12,437 nucleotides of DNA from a bacterium (lineage in GTDB: Bacteria; Calditrichota; Calditrichia; RBG-13-44-9; J042). The stretch covers positions 1 to 12,437 of the forward strand of contig WGBF01000645.1 in assembly GCA_015494485.1 (NCBI GenBank), given 5' to 3'. The notes beneath the pieces are model-generated. The model had not been told where the DNA came from. It saw only the letters and a program-made list of their open reading frames with translations, and did no database searches. The number at the start of each line of letters is the position of its first letter. Position 1 is the stretch's first letter. The position numbers and the translations under genes were made by a program. This document shows, piece by piece, positions 1 through 7,664 of the stretch.

Positions 1-41
1 CTCCCAAGGCAGGTGCGCTAACCAGGCTGCGCTACGCCCCG
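1..41 (-). tRNA. tRNA-Pro(UGG), 5' part only
   Basis: Read on the minus strand, the sequence gives a 7-base acceptor strand CGGGGCG starting at 41, then TA. A D arm follows with stem GCGC, a loop containing AGCCTGGTTA and closing GCGC. The anticodon stem CCTGC leads into the loop CTTGGGA, whose anticodon is TGG. This fits tRNA-Pro(UGG). The window edge cuts the gene just after the anticodon loop, so the 3' half is outside. The gene points away from the sulfatase cluster and is unrelated to it in function. Confidence 0.88.
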
Positions 42-295
42 AATCAACGTACTGTTTTCAAAGACCCCTTATTTCTCTGGCTAAATCCGGCTGTATTTTG
101 AATACCCACTTCCGGAAAACACTCCGTCCGAACACCGGAATTTACTGGGAAAACAGCCGCCGTATCGTCTACATCGCTATAATGAGCCGCCCAATATAAT
201 TGTTCCAATAGTAAAAATCAAGCGTCAACTCATGCACGGAGTTAGCCGCATTGACTCATATTTAACGCAATCGATGCAATTTCGAAAAAGCTTCG
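42..295. other. Gene-poor spacer between tRNA-Pro and transposase remnant
   Basis: I find no convincing gene, RNA or long repeat in this stretch. It must contain the tRNA-Pro promoter, reading leftward, but no clear -35/-10 pair stands out. A short plus-strand frame from the ATG at 274 runs only ten codons. It may be debris from the decayed transposase that follows. Confidence 0.5.
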
Positions 296-337
296 TTGCC
301 TTATAATTTGTGTTACCCAAATGTGAGGTCCCAAATT

Positions 338-593
338 TTGAACAACGAAACCAAGAAGAATTACTTGGAAGAAGTTTTACCCCGCTATAGCCCCCCCCCC
401 AGCCGCAAGGAAAAACAACGCATTCTGGATAAGTTTTGTATCAATTGCGGCTATCACCGCAAATATGCCATTCGATTGCTGAACCGGAACCTCCAGAAGC
501 CTTTTAAAAGCCCAAGGAAACGTGCTGCCAGAGCTCGATACTATGCCCCTTAAATCCTTGAGGTGCTGAAGTATTTCTGGAAGTTAACTCATC
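338..593 (+). pseudogene. Integrase-type transposase, decayed N-terminal fragment
   Basis: The readable part begins at a TTG at 338, preceded by GAGG at 324-327. It encodes an opening like KKNYLEEVLPRY, then SRKEKQRILDKFC and GYHRKYAIRLLN. These match my memory of the N-terminal helix-turn-helix region of integrase-core (DDE, rve-type) transposases, whose usual motif is RKEKxxILDEFCxxxGYHRKYAIRLL. The frame meets TAA at 551-553. The family-like sequence nevertheless resumes in the same frame (ILEVLKYFWKLTH) until about 593, then likeness is lost. No DDE catalytic domain follows. A run of ten C at 391-400 lies inside the fragment. Family members are several hundred residues long, so this is a broken remnant. 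The open frame can be extended upstream to a TTG at 296, but those residues do not look like the family. Confidence 0.72.
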
Positions 594-661
594 CCGGGAG
601 TGTCCCAATAAATTCACACCCGAGACATTACAAACATATCCATTGCACACCGGGGGTCTGT

Positions 662-2278
662 TTAAAAGAATTTATACCATAGATAAAAAACCGTAAGAAC
701 CAGTAATATCGAAAAAGCGATATTGGCCTTATGCCATAATGGATTTTTTTCAACGAATTCCGGATCGACCGCTTTTGCCCGGGCATATTTAAAAGTTAGC
801 CCTTCAACTTTCTCCATTGATGGGGGATCGGTCAGCAAACTAACGACTACATAAACCAGACTACTCAGAATAAACAGAAAAATAGCATAGTGAAGAAAGT
901 TTATTTCCGCCAGCAGTTTCAATGGGAGCCAGGTAAAGGGGTTTTGTTTGTGGATTAGTTCTACAATCAGGCGTAATACCCCGAAAAATAAACCCGTCAG
1001 CAAAGAAGCAATGGCTCCGGTGCCATTGCCACGCCACCAAAAAACACCAAACAAAAATACGGCGGCAATGGGCGGCGAAATGTACGCCTGAACACTTTGC
1101 AAGTATATATACAATTGAGAGGAGATAAAGCGAATAAAAGGCACCCATAATATCCCCAATATTACCAGTACGGTAGTTGAGAGACGACCAACGTAAACCA
1201 GATGCCGTTCGCTGGCATTCGGTTTTAATTTTTTGTAAACATCAATGGTAAAAAGCGTGGAACTACTATTAAAGCAGGAAGCCAGCGACGACATTAATGC
1301 TGCCAACAAACTGGCAATTACAATTCCTTTTAAACCAATAGGGAGAAGCCGGGTAACCAAAGCCGGATACGCCTGATCTCCGGCTATATCCGGATAAAGA
1401 GCCCGGGCGATGATCCCTGGCATGACCAGTATGAACACCGGCAAAATTTTTAAAAATCCAGCGAAAATAGTACCCGACTGGGCATGAGTAATGTTCTTGG
1501 CACTCAATACCCGCTGCACAATAAATTGATCGGTACACCAGTACCAAATGCCCAGAATGGGAGCGCCAAATATGATTCCGGTCCAGGGGAAATCGGGATC
1601 GCTCATGGGTTTAAACATATGGAAAAAATCCGAAGGGACGGAGTTTCGAAGCTGGGAAAATCCGCCCACTTCATGTAAACCCAATAGTGTTAAAACCACA
1701 GCGCCGCCAATTAAAACAAAGGTTTGGATCAATTCTGTATAAATAACTGCCCCCAGACCACCAGCTATGGTATAAATGCCCGTGGCAATTACCATTACGA
1801 TTGCCGAGGTGTACATATCCCAGCCGACTACCTGTTTCAATAATAAGCCCCCCGCAAACAAAGTGACAGAAATTTTGGTTAATACGTATGCTAAAATAGA
1901 TATCGAAGTTAAATACCAGCGGCTGGCGCTATTGTAGCGTTTCTCCAAAAACTCTGGCATGGTAAACACTTTGGACTTCAAATAAAAAGGAACGAATACC
2001 CACCCCAGAATCAACACAATTATCGCTGCCAACCATTCAAAATGTCCCACTGCCATTCCGGTTGCCGCTCCAGAACCAGCCAATCCGATAAAATGTTCAC
2101 TGGAAATATTCGATGCAAATAACGATGCCCCAATGGCAAACCACCCTACATGGCGCCCCGCCAAAAAATAATCCGTTGTTGTTCGTTCTTTGCGTGAGAA
2201 GTAAAATCCAATACCAAAAATTATCACAAAATAAAATCCAATAATAACAACATCGACGATTGACAGGTTTAAAAACAT
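662..2278 (-). CDS. SGLT-type sodium/solute symporter (SSS family)
   Basis: A membrane protein of 538 residues with about 14 hydrophobic segments. It is a clear member of the solute:sodium symporter (SLC5) family and probably imports a sugar or related small solute with Na+. Family landmarks include FASNISSEHFIGLAGSG near residues 54-70, GGLGAVIYTELIQ near 173-185, YWCTDQFIVQRVLSAKN near 246-262 and SSLASCFNSSSTLFTIDVY near 330-348. From memory of the family, H62, E81, K277 and Q394 fall where sugar-contacting residues lie in human SGLT1 (H83, E102, K321, Q457). The D of CTDQ also follows the human SGLT pattern rather than Vibrio SGLT. Two ATG codons lie in tandem. The GGAGG at 2283-2287 is only 1 base from the first but 4 from the second, so the second (2278) is chosen. 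It is the last gene of the cluster, 177 bp after the maturase. The exact substrate is unknown; a monosaccharide released by the cluster is inferred. Confidence 0.9.
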   Translation of the reverse strand: MFLNLSIVDVVIIGFYFVIIFGIGFYFSRKERTTTDYFLAGRHVGWFAIGASLFASNISSEHFIGLAGSGAATGMAVGHFEWLAAIIVLILGWVFVPFYLKSKVFTMPEFLEKRYNSASRWYLTSISILAYVLTKISVTLFAGGLLLKQVVGWDMYTSAIVMVIATGIYTIAGGLGAVIYTELIQTFVLIGGAVVLTLLGLHEVGGFSQLRNSVPSDFFHMFKPMSDPDFPWTGIIFGAPILGIWYWCTDQFIVQRVLSAKNITHAQSGTIFAGFLKILPVFILVMPGIIARALYPDIAGDQAYPALVTRLLPIGLKGIVIASLLAALMSSLASCFNSSSTLFTIDVYKKLKPNASERHLVYVGRLSTTVLVILGILWVPFIRFISSQLYIYLQSVQAYISPPIAAVFLFGVFWWRGNGTGAIASLLTGLFFGVLRLIVELIHKQNPFTWLPLKLLAEINFLHYAIFLFILSSLVYVVVSLLTDPPSMEKVEGLTFKYARAKAVDPEFVEKNPLWHKANIAFSILLVLTVFYLWYKFF

Positions 2279-2282
2279 CATT

Positions 2283-2287
2283 CCTCC
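2283..2287 (-). promoter_or_regulatory. Shine-Dalgarno GGAGG deciding the symporter start
   Basis: On the minus strand the sequence reads GGAGG-A-ATG-ATG. A 1-base gap to the first ATG (2281) is too short for normal initiation, whereas 4 bases to the second ATG (2278) is workable. This favours the second codon. Confidence 0.55.
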
Positions 2288-2458
2288 ACAAATTAAATTG
2301 TTAATTGTTGGACGATTTTTCCGTCAGGCCTATTCAAAACAAAAATTAATTTATAATGTCGTTTCTATGGTTTTTTAACCCACTATACTGAATTTTAAGC
2401 AACTCTGGAGCCTACTATAATTTGCCCTCTTACTTGCAACGAAGATTCAACAACATTC
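2288..2458. other. AT-rich gap between maturase and symporter genes
   Basis: There is no open frame of note on either strand. On the minus strand, TATAGT hexamers occur twice, within AATTATAGTAGG and CAGTATAGTGGG, but neither has a good TTGACA-like box at the usual distance. A 4-bp stem (GACG/CGTC) and GGTTAAAAAACC are too weak for a terminator. The gap is long for this cluster and could hold a separate promoter for the symporter; this is a guess from spacing. Confidence 0.35.
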
Positions 2459-3763
2459 TTAAAATTGCCCACAACATTTTTTAAACTTTTTCCCACTTCC
2501 GCAAGGACAGGGATCGTTGCGGTTAATCGGTAAAGTAATAAATCCGCTATTTTTTTCTCTTGCCCATTGCATCACATTGGCAGGCGGACGCCCTGCGCGC
2601 AATTCGTTAGCCATAAAACGCATGTAGGGTTCAATATGCTTGAAGAATTTCTTATATCCTTCACACAGGTAACTTAAACCTTCTTCCCCATCCGGGGTTT
2701 TCGTAAATCGATGCTTGGGACAATCACCGTTACATAAATAGCGGACCTCGCATTCCTGACAATATTTTGGGAGGGTGAGCGCTTTGTCCAATCCGAATTT
2801 CTGTTGTTTAGGGGAATTTACCATTTCAACCAGCGATTTTTCTAAAATATTTCCCAGGAAATATTCGGGATATACGTAGTGGTCACAGGAATATAAATCG
2901 CCGTTATGCTCCAGTGCCAGCGCATCGCCACAGGTTTCGCTAAAAACACACATGCTGTTGGGTCTTCCATATAAAACCGTTAGGCTGGCATCGAAAATAC
3001 GAACAAAATACTTACCCACATCATTTAACACCCACTCATTGAAAATGGTGATCAGAAAATTCCCAAATTGCTGCGGTTCAACTGCCCAGGGAGCAATTTC
3101 CCATTCCCCCCGATAATGCGGAGGCGCCAGCACCTTCGCTTCAGGATGAGCCGGATTTTTCACATATCGTTCTACTAAAGGAATGAATTGCATAAATCCG
3201 CTACCCACTTCCTTCAGAAAATGGTATACCGCTAATGGATACTTCGCATTTTCACGGTGGACCACAGTGAGTGTATTAAACTCTACCCCATGTTTTTTTA
3301 AACAATTTAAACCCTTCATGACCATTTCAAACGTGGGTCGCCCCCCTTTATTCTTGCGAAAACCATCATGCAATTCCTGAGGTCCATCAATAGAAATTCC
3401 CACTAAAAAATTGTTTTCTGCCAGAAAGTGGCACCATTCATCATTCAACAACGTGCCGTTGGTCTGGAAAGCATTTTCGATGCGTTTTCCCCGGGCATAT
3501 TTTTTCTGAAGTGCAACAACTTTTCGGAAAAAATCCACTCCCAATAAAGTCGGTTCGCCACCCTGCCAGGCAAACAACGCCACCTCGGAAGGACTGGATT
3601 CAATTCGCTGACGAATAAAATTTTCCAACACTTCTTCGGACATCGCCCAGCGCTTTTCCCCGGGATAAAGCGATTCTTTTTCCAGATAAAAGCAATATTC
3701 ACAATCAAGATTGCAAATGGGCCCATTTGGCTTTGCCATGATATGAAAAGGTCGAGAATTCAT
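2459..3763 (-). CDS. Anaerobic sulfatase-maturating enzyme (radical SAM/SPASM) with SEC-C tail
   Basis: A 434-residue cytoplasmic enzyme that oxidises the active-site cysteine of sulfatases to C-alpha-formylglycine using S-adenosylmethionine and iron-sulfur clusters. The radical SAM motif is CNLDCEYC (C17, C21, C24). The SPASM region carries C272, C278, C293, C335, C338, C344, C348 and C367. The spacings (CX5C, CX14CD, CX2CX5CX3C) match known anSMEs, and D294 sits directly after C293, where the family has its proposed catalytic aspartate. WQGGEPTL and SIDGPQELHD are further family signatures. Residues 414-434 (NRNDPCPCGSG, then KKCC) form an SEC-C zinc motif appended to the usual enzyme; typical anSMEs of about 370-415 residues end before it. 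The clients are probably the three upstream sulfatases, all with cysteine at the modified position. An upstream in-frame GTG (3766) is possible. The AGGTG next to the ATG is close, so the start is moderately certain, but PFHIMAKP near the N-terminus is family-like. Confidence 0.94.
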   Translation of the reverse strand: MNSRPFHIMAKPNGPICNLDCEYCFYLEKESLYPGEKRWAMSEEVLENFIRQRIESSPSEVALFAWQGGEPTLLGVDFFRKVVALQKKYARGKRIENAFQTNGTLLNDEWCHFLAENNFLVGISIDGPQELHDGFRKNKGGRPTFEMVMKGLNCLKKHGVEFNTLTVVHRENAKYPLAVYHFLKEVGSGFMQFIPLVERYVKNPAHPEAKVLAPPHYRGEWEIAPWAVEPQQFGNFLITIFNEWVLNDVGKYFVRIFDASLTVLYGRPNSMCVFSETCGDALALEHNGDLYSCDHYVYPEYFLGNILEKSLVEMVNSPKQQKFGLDKALTLPKYCQECEVRYLCNGDCPKHRFTKTPDGEEGLSYLCEGYKKFFKHIEPYMRFMANELRAGRPPANVMQWAREKNSGFITLPINRNDPCPCGSGKKFKKCCGQF

Positions 3764-3975
3764 CACCTGTACCCGTTATTTATGAACACCCTGGGATTTC
3801 ATGTTTTTATTTCCCAAAAACACAAACCCTTATTTTCTATATGAGCATAGAATATTCACTTCGGTTAAAAAGAAAAAATTCTTCCGGGAATAAAAATAAT
3901 ATTGTTCCTTATTTTTCTATTTCCTCTATGTTAACGTCAATTTTTCATCTTTCAATTTTTAGCTTCCCATACAAA
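3764..3975. other. AT-rich gap upstream of the maturase
   Basis: About 210 bases with no minus-strand frame longer than a few codons. A plus-strand frame from 3841 runs into the glycosidase-like gene in antisense and has no recognisable content. On the minus strand a TTGACG (plus positions 3935-3940) is followed about 18 bases later by a poor AT-rich -10, so a promoter for the maturase and symporter is possible but unproven. ATTC-CCGGAA-GAAT followed by T-rich sequence is only a 4-bp stem and not a convincing terminator. Confidence 0.35.
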
Positions 3976-5733
3976 TTAAAATTGGAAAACCCGGAATTCC
4001 TGCGCTGGCAAATTGAATTCAAACACGGCACCTTTTGCCGCACGCTGGTTTTTTAAAGCTTTTCCGGTCATCGCATCAAAGACACTCACCTTCTTCCCAA
4101 AATGAAGCCGAACGACTGTGGAATGTTCTAAAAAAGATTGCACAATAATGGTATTATTTCCGTACCAGAAAAGCGAAACTTGCGATGGTGCATCTATTAA
4201 AACGGGTTGGTCGTCCAACAGAAAACTTCTTATTTGCCACAACGACTCACGGGGGAGAAAGTAAAGTTCAGCAAAATCATCCGGAACGGTGATCATCCAG
4301 ACAGTGCCCCGGGCGTAATTGGTGCGGGTGAGAATTGGAACCGCCGTCCCCGCCGGGGTAATCCCCAGAACCTCCGCCCAACAATCGTTAGTAGGGACAA
4401 CCACTTTAGGTAATGTAATTGGTTGAACTGTTGAAAATATTTTCCGAAATAGTAAATCGGAAGTTCGCTCAATGTGAACGGCTCCTTCTACCCGGACACT
4501 AATCAGCTCATCGATACCCCGCTTTTCCATTCTTTGTAGCAATCCGCTGGTAATAATAATCTCTTTTCCTTCTTCAAGCAGTTGTTTTAATTTTTGCATC
4601 AAAGACGGATCGTCCGCGGCATTCGCCGTAAAGAGGACTTTTTTTGCGTTATCTGGAATCTGACTGGTTAACTCCATCGGTATCCCCAGCATACCCAGAT
4701 AGGCGGGTAAAAAATTCTCCCCGCTGGAGTTCAGTGGTTTATAAACCACCAAACCCTGTGGTTCTTTTAGCAAAGGAGCCAGCACATCGAATTTCTGGAA
4801 GACGGCGCTGGCAGTGGGGATTAAATCGCTCAGAAATTGCCGACCGCTATCCGCCGGTTGAAATAACCCGTCCCAGTGAAATAGGGTTATCTCCTTAGAC
4901 CCTGAGAACAAAGTTAGATACAGTTGCTGCGCATAGCGATTCAGGGTTCCCCGCCTTAGGGGATCGACCCAGCCGCCTCTGTTTTTCCCCGGGGCAACAT
5001 GAGATAAATAACGCATGATCAGATAGCTCTGATAGGGTTGCAAGTTCTGGTGCGTATAACGGGGGTCCCGGGTTTCCGTGCCGGTATAAATTCCATCGAA
5101 AATTTGCGGTTGAGTGGACAAATTATAACCGGTGAACTGATAGTATTCATACCAATTGGGATATTTAATCACCACTTGAATTTGAGGGTTAATTTGTCGG
5201 GCTTCCTCGATTAACCGTCGGGAAATTTGAGTCATTTTTTGCAGACGGAATTCCTCCCAGGAACGTTTTCCTTTGGCACGGATGCAGGCGGGGCATTTAC
5301 AGGAAGTAAAGAAGAAGTCATCCAGGATGCACTCATTAAAATTTCGGGCAGCTATATGCATTGCAGAGAGCAGCATGTTTATTTCTTCCGGGTTGGAATA
5401 ACAGAGCACCCCGAAATGCCCATCCTGTTTTCGTTTTCCAGTAGGCGTAATACCCGCAGCGGTTTCAATGCCCTTTTCCTGAAACCAGCGCTTCACTTTT
5501 TGCAGGGTTTTTTCGTCAATTGTTTCTCGACGATGTACCTCCAGATAAACTTTATCTATTTTTATATACTGTTGCATAAATGCCAATGTATTTTCGAAAT
5601 AATCCCGGTTACTTAATTTTTCCACATCATTTTTGGTGCAATATATGGCGACCTTAAAATGCTGGTAAGCCCAGCTTTTATTTCCTACCCAGAAAAGAAT
5701 CAGGAGAACCAATGAAATTAAAATGCGACGCAT
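3976..5733 (-). CDS. Secreted glycoside hydrolase-like protein, GH42-like layout, family unassigned
   Basis: A 585-residue protein with an N-terminal signal peptide (hydrophobic residues 4-16, likely cut after SWA at 20-22). Residues about 25-305 look like a TIM barrel. At 136-150 the sequence ILDDFFFTSCKCPAC recalls the GH42 beta-galactosidase segment in which the strand with the acid/base NE is followed by a CxCxxC zinc motif (here C145, C147, C150). The NE itself is absent; D138 and D139 lie in that strand. Acidic candidates later in the barrel include E220 (TGTETRDP) and D288 (FHWDGL). Residues about 320-500 look Rossmann-like, as in the GH42 trimerisation domain, and 510-585 look like a small beta-sandwich. 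The GH42 link is my inference from this order. AAGGG 7 bases before the ATG supports the start. The gene lies 15 bp after a sulfatase and probably acts on desulfated oligosaccharides outside the cytoplasm. Confidence 0.6.
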   Translation of the reverse strand: MRRILISLVLLILFWVGNKSWAYQHFKVAIYCTKNDVEKLSNRDYFENTLAFMQQYIKIDKVYLEVHRRETIDEKTLQKVKRWFQEKGIETAAGITPTGKRKQDGHFGVLCYSNPEEINMLLSAMHIAARNFNECILDDFFFTSCKCPACIRAKGKRSWEEFRLQKMTQISRRLIEEARQINPQIQVVIKYPNWYEYYQFTGYNLSTQPQIFDGIYTGTETRDPRYTHQNLQPYQSYLIMRYLSHVAPGKNRGGWVDPLRRGTLNRYAQQLYLTLFSGSKEITLFHWDGLFQPADSGRQFLSDLIPTASAVFQKFDVLAPLLKEPQGLVVYKPLNSSGENFLPAYLGMLGIPMELTSQIPDNAKKVLFTANAADDPSLMQKLKQLLEEGKEIIITSGLLQRMEKRGIDELISVRVEGAVHIERTSDLLFRKIFSTVQPITLPKVVVPTNDCWAEVLGITPAGTAVPILTRTNYARGTVWMITVPDDFAELYFLPRESLWQIRSFLLDDQPVLIDAPSQVSLFWYGNNTIIVQSFLEHSTVVRLHFGKKVSVFDAMTGKALKNQRAAKGAVFEFNLPAQEFRVFQF

Positions 5734-5740
5734 GTCATTT

Positions 5741-5745
5741 CCCTT
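5741..5745 (-). promoter_or_regulatory. Shine-Dalgarno AAGGG of the glycosidase-like gene
   Basis: The minus strand reads AAGGG, then 7 bases, then ATG at 5733. The site lies just beyond the stop codon of the upstream sulfatase (TAA at 5749-5751), which supports co-transcription. Confidence 0.5.
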
Positions 5746-5748
5746 ACT

Positions 5749-7647
5749 TTACCAGACAATATAATCCTCCCAACCAGGCTTTAAATTTTTAATAATACTG
5801 GTATGAACCCGATGAAAATACGGATCGGTTTTAAGCCTCCAGGGAGCTATACCCATGATTTGCTTTAGAACCGGCCGTGCTTTTTCGCCCAGCGCTTCCA
5901 GTACATTGAGCGCATGTAATTGAACTCGGGGATTTTGATGATGCATCTCCTTCACTAAAAGATTTAATGCATCATGACAATCGCCGGTAGTGCACAGGGC
6001 TTCTGCTGCGGCTATGCGAACATCCGCAACCGGGTCCGCCAATAAAGTTTTTAAAAAGGCATAGTTACCGGATTTTTGTTTTCCCATTATTGTAAATCCC
6101 ACCAACGCCCAATAACGCACCGCCGGATGAGAATTTTGCAATTGTTTCTTCAAGAAGGAAAGATTACCTGGCAAACCTGAAGATGCTTTTTCTGCCGTTT
6201 GAATGATGCTCTCTATCGGGAAATCGGGATGGTGGGTTAACTGGTAAATCGGTTGTTTCTCTGCTTGCTCTGCCATCCAACCCTCCGGCAGGAACCCCGC
6301 ATCGTGGTTCTCACGCACCCATTGTCTCAGGGCATGGCGAAGCTCGTCCAACACCTCTCTATAAGCGGGATTTGTTGCCAGATTGTTTACGTTGTGGGGA
6401 TCTGCCTGGACGTCATATAACTCTTCCACAGGTTTTGTTTCCCAAAAACGACTTTGAATGGCATTACATTTTCCTTCTCGATAGGCTCTTTCCCAGGCAC
6501 GGGTTGCGGGAGCACGCCACAAATACCAGATATGCTGGCCATATATACGGTGGGGGAAATAATTGCGTATATACAGGAACCGCTGATTCCGAACGGATCG
6601 CATCATATCGTAGCGTTCGTCCATACGATCGCGGAAGCAAAAAGCATAATCTGGCGCAGCCTCCCGGTACTTACCCAAAAATGCTTTACCCTGCATATGC
6701 GACGGGGTGGGAATGCCTGCCAAACTCAATACAGTAGGAGCCAGATCCACAAATTGAATCAGACGCTTTTCTCGACTTCCCGGCGGCACCGGTGACAGAT
6801 GCTGATATTTTTTGGGAATGCGAACAATCATGGGTACATGCGTTCCGGATTCATATAAAAAACGCTTACTCCGCGGTAAAACACCCCCATTATCCGAATA
6901 GTAGAAAACAATTGTGTCTTCCTTTAAACCTGCTTCTTCCAGTTCCTGCAACAGTTCTCCAATTCTTTTATCCATCTGCGTCATATAATCATAATAATTC
7001 GCCCAGCTGAGGCGTATTTCAGGCAAATCGGGATGGTAAGGAGGTAAAACCATATCTTCCGGTCGGTGGTTTAATTCCGCCGCATCCTTTATTTCATGAA
7101 AATGAATTTTATGTTCGTGGCTCAAACCGATATTGAAAACGGCAAAAAAAGGTTGACCCGGTTTGCGATTTTTATAATGAGCTTTTCTACTGGATTCGTC
7201 CCACACGCCCTTTGGTTTTATTGTATTGTAATCCTCTTTGCTATTATTGGTGCAGTAGTATCCTGCCTGACGTAAATATTGAGGGAAAAATTTGATATCC
7301 GAGGGAATGGGATAGGTACTGCGCATATGCATGGTGCCCATACGGGTAGCATACATACCGGTAATAATCGAAAAACGGGCAGGAGCGCACACCGGAGCAT
7401 TTGAAAATACGTTTTCGTAAACAATCCCTTCCCGTGCCAGGCGATCAATATTCGGAGTGGTTGCGTTTCGATCTCCATAGCAACCTAAAAAAGGATCGTT
7501 ATCTTCACTAACAATCCAGAGAATATTGGGAGGTTTATTCGGTTGAGAAAATAGACTTTTCGCCAGCGAATTGAAGCCTACGGTGCTCGCTAAAAAACCG
7601 AGAGTCGTTTGTTGTATAAAATCTCGTCTGGTCCATAATTTACTCAT
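5749..7647 (-). CDS. Tat-exported sulfatase (S1, formylglycine type) with C-terminal HEAT repeats
   Basis: A 632-residue arylsulfatase-fold enzyme that hydrolyses a sulfate ester or sulfamate, probably in the periplasm. The N-terminus has a twin-arginine signal (TRRDFIQQTTLGF). Catalytic features are the signature CAPAR with C87 as the residue to be oxidised, the early metal-site segment SEDND, H177 (SHEH), the metal pair D252-N253 (YYSDNGG), K261 and H270 (ESGTHVP). Where many sulfatases have GKWH, this one has SKEDYN (K137, D139). The SEDN-type opening recalls bacterial proteins annotated as heparan N-sulfatase-like (SulfAtlas S1_8), which is only a suggestion. The core ends with ELYDVQADPHN at about 409-419. 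Residues about 495-600 then form helical repeats (HPAVRYWAL, VADVRIAAAEAL, PRVQLHALNVL) that read as HEAT repeats. An upstream ATG at 7668 overlaps the previous stop, but GGGAG 6 bases before the ATG at 7647 makes this the better start. Confidence 0.92.
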   Translation of the reverse strand: MSKLWTRRDFIQQTTLGFLASTVGFNSLAKSLFSQPNKPPNILWIVSEDNDPFLGCYGDRNATTPNIDRLAREGIVYENVFSNAPVCAPARFSIITGMYATRMGTMHMRSTYPIPSDIKFFPQYLRQAGYYCTNNSKEDYNTIKPKGVWDESSRKAHYKNRKPGQPFFAVFNIGLSHEHKIHFHEIKDAAELNHRPEDMVLPPYHPDLPEIRLSWANYYDYMTQMDKRIGELLQELEEAGLKEDTIVFYYSDNGGVLPRSKRFLYESGTHVPMIVRIPKKYQHLSPVPPGSREKRLIQFVDLAPTVLSLAGIPTPSHMQGKAFLGKYREAAPDYAFCFRDRMDERYDMMRSVRNQRFLYIRNYFPHRIYGQHIWYLWRAPATRAWERAYREGKCNAIQSRFWETKPVEELYDVQADPHNVNNLATNPAYREVLDELRHALRQWVRENHDAGFLPEGWMAEQAEKQPIYQLTHHPDFPIESIIQTAEKASSGLPGNLSFLKKQLQNSHPAVRYWALVGFTIMGKQKSGNYAFLKTLLADPVADVRIAAAEALCTTGDCHDALNLLVKEMHHQNPRVQLHALNVLEALGEKARPVLKQIMGIAPWRLKTDPYFHRVHTSIIKNLKPGWEDYIVW

Positions 7648-7653
7648 TTTCGT

Positions 7654-7658
7654 CTCCC
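7654..7658 (-). promoter_or_regulatory. Shine-Dalgarno GGGAG deciding the start of the HEAT-repeat sulfatase
   Basis: The minus strand reads GGGAG-ACGAAA-ATG, an ideal 6-base spacing to the ATG at 7647. The alternative ATG at 7668, which overlaps the upstream stop as ATGA, has no purine-rich site before it. Confidence 0.55.
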
Positions 7659-7664
7659 GCAAAA

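Noticed and set aside
1..41. tRNA-Pro as an attachment site for a genomic island carrying the cluster
   Set aside because: Integration normally uses the tRNA 3' end, which here points away from the cluster. No second copy of the tRNA end is seen in the window.
575..661. Terminator after the symporter gene
   Set aside because: On the minus strand GGGA-CAC-TCCC makes only a 4-bp stem and has no T-run after it.
2288..2458. Sigma-70-type promoter for the symporter
   Set aside because: TATAGT hexamers are present, but no fitting -35 box lies 16-18 bases upstream; too weak to list as a site.
3841..4056. Plus-strand 71-codon frame
   Set aside because: It lies partly antisense to the glycosidase-like gene, has low-complexity AT-driven content and no ribosome binding site or family likeness.
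5227..5616. Plus-strand 129-codon frame
   Set aside because: It is entirely antisense to a well-supported gene and its residues do not resemble any protein; a shadow frame.
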